A stretch of 17,190 nucleotides of DNA from an uncultured Actinomycetes bacterium (GTDB taxonomy: Bacteria; Actinomycetota; Acidimicrobiia; Acidimicrobiales; Acidimicrobilacustridaceae): assembly GCA_945957335.1 (NCBI GenBank), contig CAMFLJ010000037.1, positions 1 through 17,190 of the forward strand. Reading direction: 5' to 3'. Positions within the stretch are counted from its first letter, which is position 1, and each line of letters opens with the position of its first letter. Positions 14,471 through 17,190 of the stretch are shown piece after piece. The notes below the pieces were generated by a model. It made no database searches. It saw nothing but the letters and a program-made list of their open reading frames with translations, and had not been told where the DNA came from. Both the position numbers and the translations under genes were made by a program.

Positions 14471-14701
14471 GTGGTCTGGGCAATCCTCATCCCGTACGTC
14501 ATCACGTGCCTCGTGCTGATCTTCCTCGTCCTGCTGCACAGCGGGCGGGGCGGCGGCCTGTCCGACATGTTCGGCGGCGGCATGGGCGCGGCGGCGGCCG
14601 GCTCGACCGTCGTGGAGAAGAACCTCGACCGGCTCACCGTGATCGCCGGCGTCATCTTCACCTTCCTCTCGGTCGCACTCGCCCTGACCATCGACAAGTA
14701 G
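14471..14701 (+). CDS. secG: preprotein translocase subunit SecG
   Basis: SecG is a small, non-essential partner of SecYE that assists protein export through the plasma membrane. The 76-residue product has two membrane helices (about 3-22 and 55-73) joined by a cytoplasmic loop. That loop holds the family-typical LLHSGRGGGLSDMFGGG (21-37) and a glycine/alanine stretch, then EKNLDRLTVI (49-58). The GTG at 14471 is the only start that keeps the first helix complete and short, and a -10 hexamer lies at the leaderless distance. Location after tpiA is the usual actinobacterial order. It ends 7 bases before the next gene. Confidence 0.95.
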   Translation: MVWAILIPYVITCLVLIFLVLLHSGRGGGLSDMFGGGMGAAAAGSTVVEKNLDRLTVIAGVIFTFLSVALALTIDK

Positions 14702-14708
14702 GCGGTCG

Positions 14709-16391
14709 ATGGCAGAGCGCCCCCCTGTCGGGCGCGCCAAGGCAGCCCTGCTCATCCTGGCGGGGCTGATCACCGTCGGCCTCCTGGTCACCATGGCGGT
14801 CGTCGCGTTCGTCGACGACCAGCCCGCGCTCCCGCCCCCGGCCACCATCCCGGTCGGGGGCGCGCTGCGGATGGGCGTCGTCGGCGCCTCGTTCCCGCTC
14901 GACCCGGCCACCTCGGCGATCACCGACCCGGGTGCGGCCATGCTCGACGACCTGCTCTGGTCGCGGCTCACCGCCACCGACCCCACCACCGCGGCCCCCG
15001 TCCCCGCCCTGGCGGAGTCGTGGGAGGCGCAGCCCGACCAGACCCGCTTCACGTTCCACCTTCGGCCCGACGCCACGTTCTCCGACGGCTCGCCGATCAC
15101 CTCCGCCGACGTCGCCGCCTCGCTCACCCGCGTCGCCGCCCAGGGGGTGTCGAGCCTGGCCGGTGGCCGCCTCAGCACGGTGAAGGGCTACGCCGATGCC
15201 GCCACCGCCGGCCTGGCCGGCGTCACCACGCCCGACCCGGCCACCGTGGTGATCGAGCTCACCGAGCCGGTGGCCGACCTGCCGGTGATCCTCGCGGCCC
15301 CGTCCTTCGGCGTGGTGCCGGCCGCCGCAGCCAGGGGTGAGCGCCCGCTGCTGCCGGGACCCACCAGCGGGCCCTACGCGGTCGCCTCCCAGGGCGCCGA
15401 CCTGCTCACGCTCTCGCGCTCGCCGTCGGTGCCCACCGAGCTCGCCCACATCGACACCGTCGAGGCCCACCGCTACGACTCCGACACCGCTGCGGCCACC
15501 GCCTTCGACGCCGGGTCGCTCGACCTCGTGCCCCTCCCGGCCGACCGGGCCTCCACGCTCGTCACCCCGGGTCGGGGCGTGGTGCGCACCAGCCCGGCCG
15601 CCGCCCTCTGGTGGTTCGCCGCCGACACCACCGACCTCGCCCTCACGTCGGCCGACTTCCGCAAGGGCCTGGCCCATGCCGCCGACCGGTCCGGCATCGT
15701 CAGCGCCTCGCTGCCGGGGCGGCGCCTGCTGCAGGGGCTCTACCCGCCCCAGCTGCCGGGCGGCACCAACGACGCGTGCGCCGCGCTCTGCGCGCTCGAC
15801 CCGGCGGCCACCACCGCCGCAGCCACGGCGACGTTCCCGTCCGGCGTGCCCGAGATCCTCCTCGACACCCCCGACACCACCGGGCCGGCCGCCGCGTCCA
15901 ACGCCTTCGCTGCGTCGCTGACGGCTGCCGGTGTGCCCGTCAACGTCCGCTCCCGCCCGTTCGCCGACTACCGAGACAACGTGCTCACCCCCGACCGCCA
16001 GCTCTTCTGGTTCGGTTGGGTCGGGGTGGCGCCCACCCCCGAGGCCTACCTGCCCGCGCTCTTCCTCACCGGCGCCCCCGACAACGTGTTCGGCTTCTCC
16101 GACCCGGTGGTCGACGCGGCCATCCGCACCGCCCGGGCCACCGCCGACCCCGGCGAGCGGGCCACCCGGTGGGCCGAGGCCGAGCGCCTGGTGCTCGACC
16201 GTATGCCGCTCGTCCCGCTGGCCCAGGCCCAGAACGCGGTGGCGATCTCGTCGGCGCTGCAGGGGTTCGTCCAGCGCCTCGACGGCACGTTCGCCGTGAG
16301 CCAGCTGTGGCTCGCCACCGACACGTCCACGACGTCCACCACCGCCGGTTCCAGCACGACCACCGCCACCACGGCGCCTGCCGCCGGATGA
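14709..16391 (+). CDS. membrane-anchored family-5 (peptide/oligosaccharide type) solute-binding protein
   Basis: This 560-residue protein resembles extracellular family 5 substrate-binding proteins (OppA/DppA type). Residues 12-35 form one hydrophobic helix preceded by arginine and lysine. No lipobox cysteine follows, so it is either anchored by that helix or cleaved by signal peptidase I. The family core is recognisable: ALAESWEAQPDQTRFTFHL (about 101-119), DATFSDGSPITSADVAASL (about 123-141), a GPYAV segment near 221-225, DFRKGLAHAADRSGI (about 317-331) and FWFGWVGVAPTPEAYL (about 433-448). CAALC (about 358-362) could form a disulphide. The last roughly 25 residues are a threonine/serine-rich tail. 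No permease gene adjoins it. Its stop overlaps the ATPase start as ATGA. Confidence 0.82.
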   Translation: MAERPPVGRAKAALLILAGLITVGLLVTMAVVAFVDDQPALPPPATIPVGGALRMGVVGASFPLDPATSAITDPGAAMLDDLLWSRLTATDPTTAAPVPALAESWEAQPDQTRFTFHLRPDATFSDGSPITSADVAASLTRVAAQGVSSLAGGRLSTVKGYADAATAGLAGVTTPDPATVVIELTEPVADLPVILAAPSFGVVPAAAARGERPLLPGPTSGPYAVASQGADLLTLSRSPSVPTELAHIDTVEAHRYDSDTAAATAFDAGSLDLVPLPADRASTLVTPGRGVVRTSPAAALWWFAADTTDLALTSADFRKGLAHAADRSGIVSASLPGRRLLQGLYPPQLPGGTNDACAALCALDPAATTAAATATFPSGVPEILLDTPDTTGPAAASNAFAASLTAAGVPVNVRSRPFADYRDNVLTPDRQLFWFGWVGVAPTPEAYLPALFLTGAPDNVFGFSDPVVDAAIRTARATADPGERATRWAEAERLVLDRMPLVPLAQAQNAVAISSALQGFVQRLDGTFAVSQLWLATDTSTTSTTAGSSTTTATTAPAAG

Positions 16392-17190
16392 GCCCCGCCG
16401 CCGACCCCCGCCCTCCGGCGCTGCGGCTGCACGACGTGGCGCTCGTGCGCGAGGGCCGACGCCTGCTCGACGGCGTCACCTGGGAGGTCGGGGCCGACGA
16501 GCGCTGGGTCGTGCTCGGCCGCAACGGCTCGGGCAAGTCGTCGCTGCTGCGGATCGCGTCGCTGTACCTGCACCCGAGCGAGGGCACCGTCGAGGTGCTC
16601 GGCGAGCGCCTCGGCCGCACCGACGTGCGCCGGCTGCGCACCCGCATCGGGGTGGCCAGCTCGGGCATGGCCGACATGCTGCGCTCCGACCTGACGCCGC
16701 TCGACGTGGTGATGACGGCCAAGAACGCCGCCCTCGAGCCGTGGTGGCACCGCTACGACGACGCCGACCGCGAGCGGGCCCGGTCGTGCCTGGCCCAGGT
16801 CGGCATCGGCCACCTCGCCGAGCGCAGCTTCTCGACGCTGTCCTCGGGCGAGCGCCAACGGGTGCTCCTGGCCCGCACCCTGATGCCAGAGCCCGGCCTC
16901 CTGCTCCTCGACGAGCCCACCGCGGGCCTCGACCTCGCCGGCCGCGAGGACCTCGTCGCCGGCCTGGCCGAGCTGGCCGCCGACCCGGCCACCCCCGCCA
17001 CCGTGCTCGTGACCCACCACGTCGAGGAGATCCCCGACGGGTTCACCCACCTGCTGCTGCTCGCCGACGGGCGGGTGTCGGCCGCCGGGCCCATCGACGA
17101 GGTGCTCGACGCGGAGGCGCTCTCGTCCTGCTTCGGGCTCCCTCTCGGGCTCGAGCACCGCCACGGGCGATGGTGGGCCTGGTCGACCCG
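16388..17190 (+). CDS. ABC transporter ATP-binding protein, single domain (partial, right edge)
   Basis: The visible 267 residues contain one complete ABC domain: Walker A GRNGSGKSS (44-52), the Q-loop region near 88-93 where the glutamine appears to be replaced (GVASSG), the signature LSSGE (151-155, canonical LSGGQ), Walker B LLLLDEP (171-177), D-loop AGLD (179-182) and switch histidine in VTHH (208-211). The overall pattern, with WW-containing segments and a C-terminal HRHGRWW, resembles the YlmA/ModF-like group of stand-alone ATPases more than OppD/OppF. The ATG overlaps the binding-protein TGA (ATGA), so translation is coupled. What membrane partner it drives is unknown, since none is in view. 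The C-terminus runs past the window, probably by little. Confidence 0.88.
   Translation, partial: MSPAADPRPPALRLHDVALVREGRRLLDGVTWEVGADERWVVLGRNGSGKSSLLRIASLYLHPSEGTVEVLGERLGRTDVRRLRTRIGVASSGMADMLRSDLTPLDVVMTAKNAALEPWWHRYDDADRERARSCLAQVGIGHLAERSFSTLSSGERQRVLLARTLMPEPGLLLLDEPTAGLDLAGREDLVAGLAELAADPATPATVLVTHHVEEIPDGFTHLLLLADGRVSAAGPIDEVLDAEALSSCFGLPLGLEHRHGRWWAWST

Noticed and set aside
14709..14860. Lipoprotein signal on the solute-binding protein
   Set aside because: No cysteine follows the hydrophobic segment, so there is no lipobox; a membrane anchor or signal peptidase I cleavage is more likely.

Overview
The window is very GC-rich, its codons nearly always end in G or C, and many genes start with GTG. 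It carries the gene set uvrC - rapZ - gap - pgk - tpiA - secG, an order typical of Actinobacteria (Actinomycetota). The mix of traits would fit a deep-branching actinobacterial class such as Acidimicrobiia, but that placement is inference. I see no rRNA, tRNA, CRISPR array, insertion sequence or phage gene. Nearly every base lies in a gene, and real genes cover both strands in blocks.

Layout: (1) 1-3049, minus strand: nadA (quinolinate synthase), a small glycosyltransferase-like protein and a Wzx-type polysaccharide flippase that runs off the left edge. The three are joined by two identical 4-base GTGA stop/start overlaps, so this is one tightly coupled operon. (2) 3050-3357: divergent spacer. 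(3) 3358-4890, plus: a multi-pass ArnT/PMT-like membrane glycosyltransferase. (4) 4958-6829, plus: uvrC. (5) 6851-9591, minus: a coupled trio reading C-methyltransferase, then glucose-1-phosphate cytidylyltransferase-like enzyme, then PIG-L deacetylase. This looks like part of a CDP-sugar tailoring pathway. (6) 9810-11449, plus: a SAM methyltransferase and rapZ. (7) 11544-14701, plus: gap, pgk, tpiA and secG. (8) 14709-17190, plus: a membrane-anchored family-5 solute-binding protein overlapping a single-domain ABC ATPase that is cut by the right edge.

Two themes stand out. First, housekeeping genes (DNA repair, lower glycolysis, RapZ, SecG, NAD synthesis) are interleaved with envelope-glycan genes: flippase, two glycosyltransferases, and sugar nucleotidylation, C-methylation and deacetylation. 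Second, at least four plus-strand genes (uvrC, the methyltransferase, rapZ, secG) share a TAC[G/C]NT hexamer 7-8 bases before the start codon and have no Shine-Dalgarno sequence. That is the signature of leaderless transcripts. The genes usually found between rapZ and gap in Gram-positive bacteria (yvcK, whiA) are absent here, leaving only 94 bases between the two.

I find no convincing wholly new system. The strongest leads are the nadA-glycan operon, the C-methyl sugar trio, the leaderless-promoter set and the permease-less binding-protein/ATPase pair.
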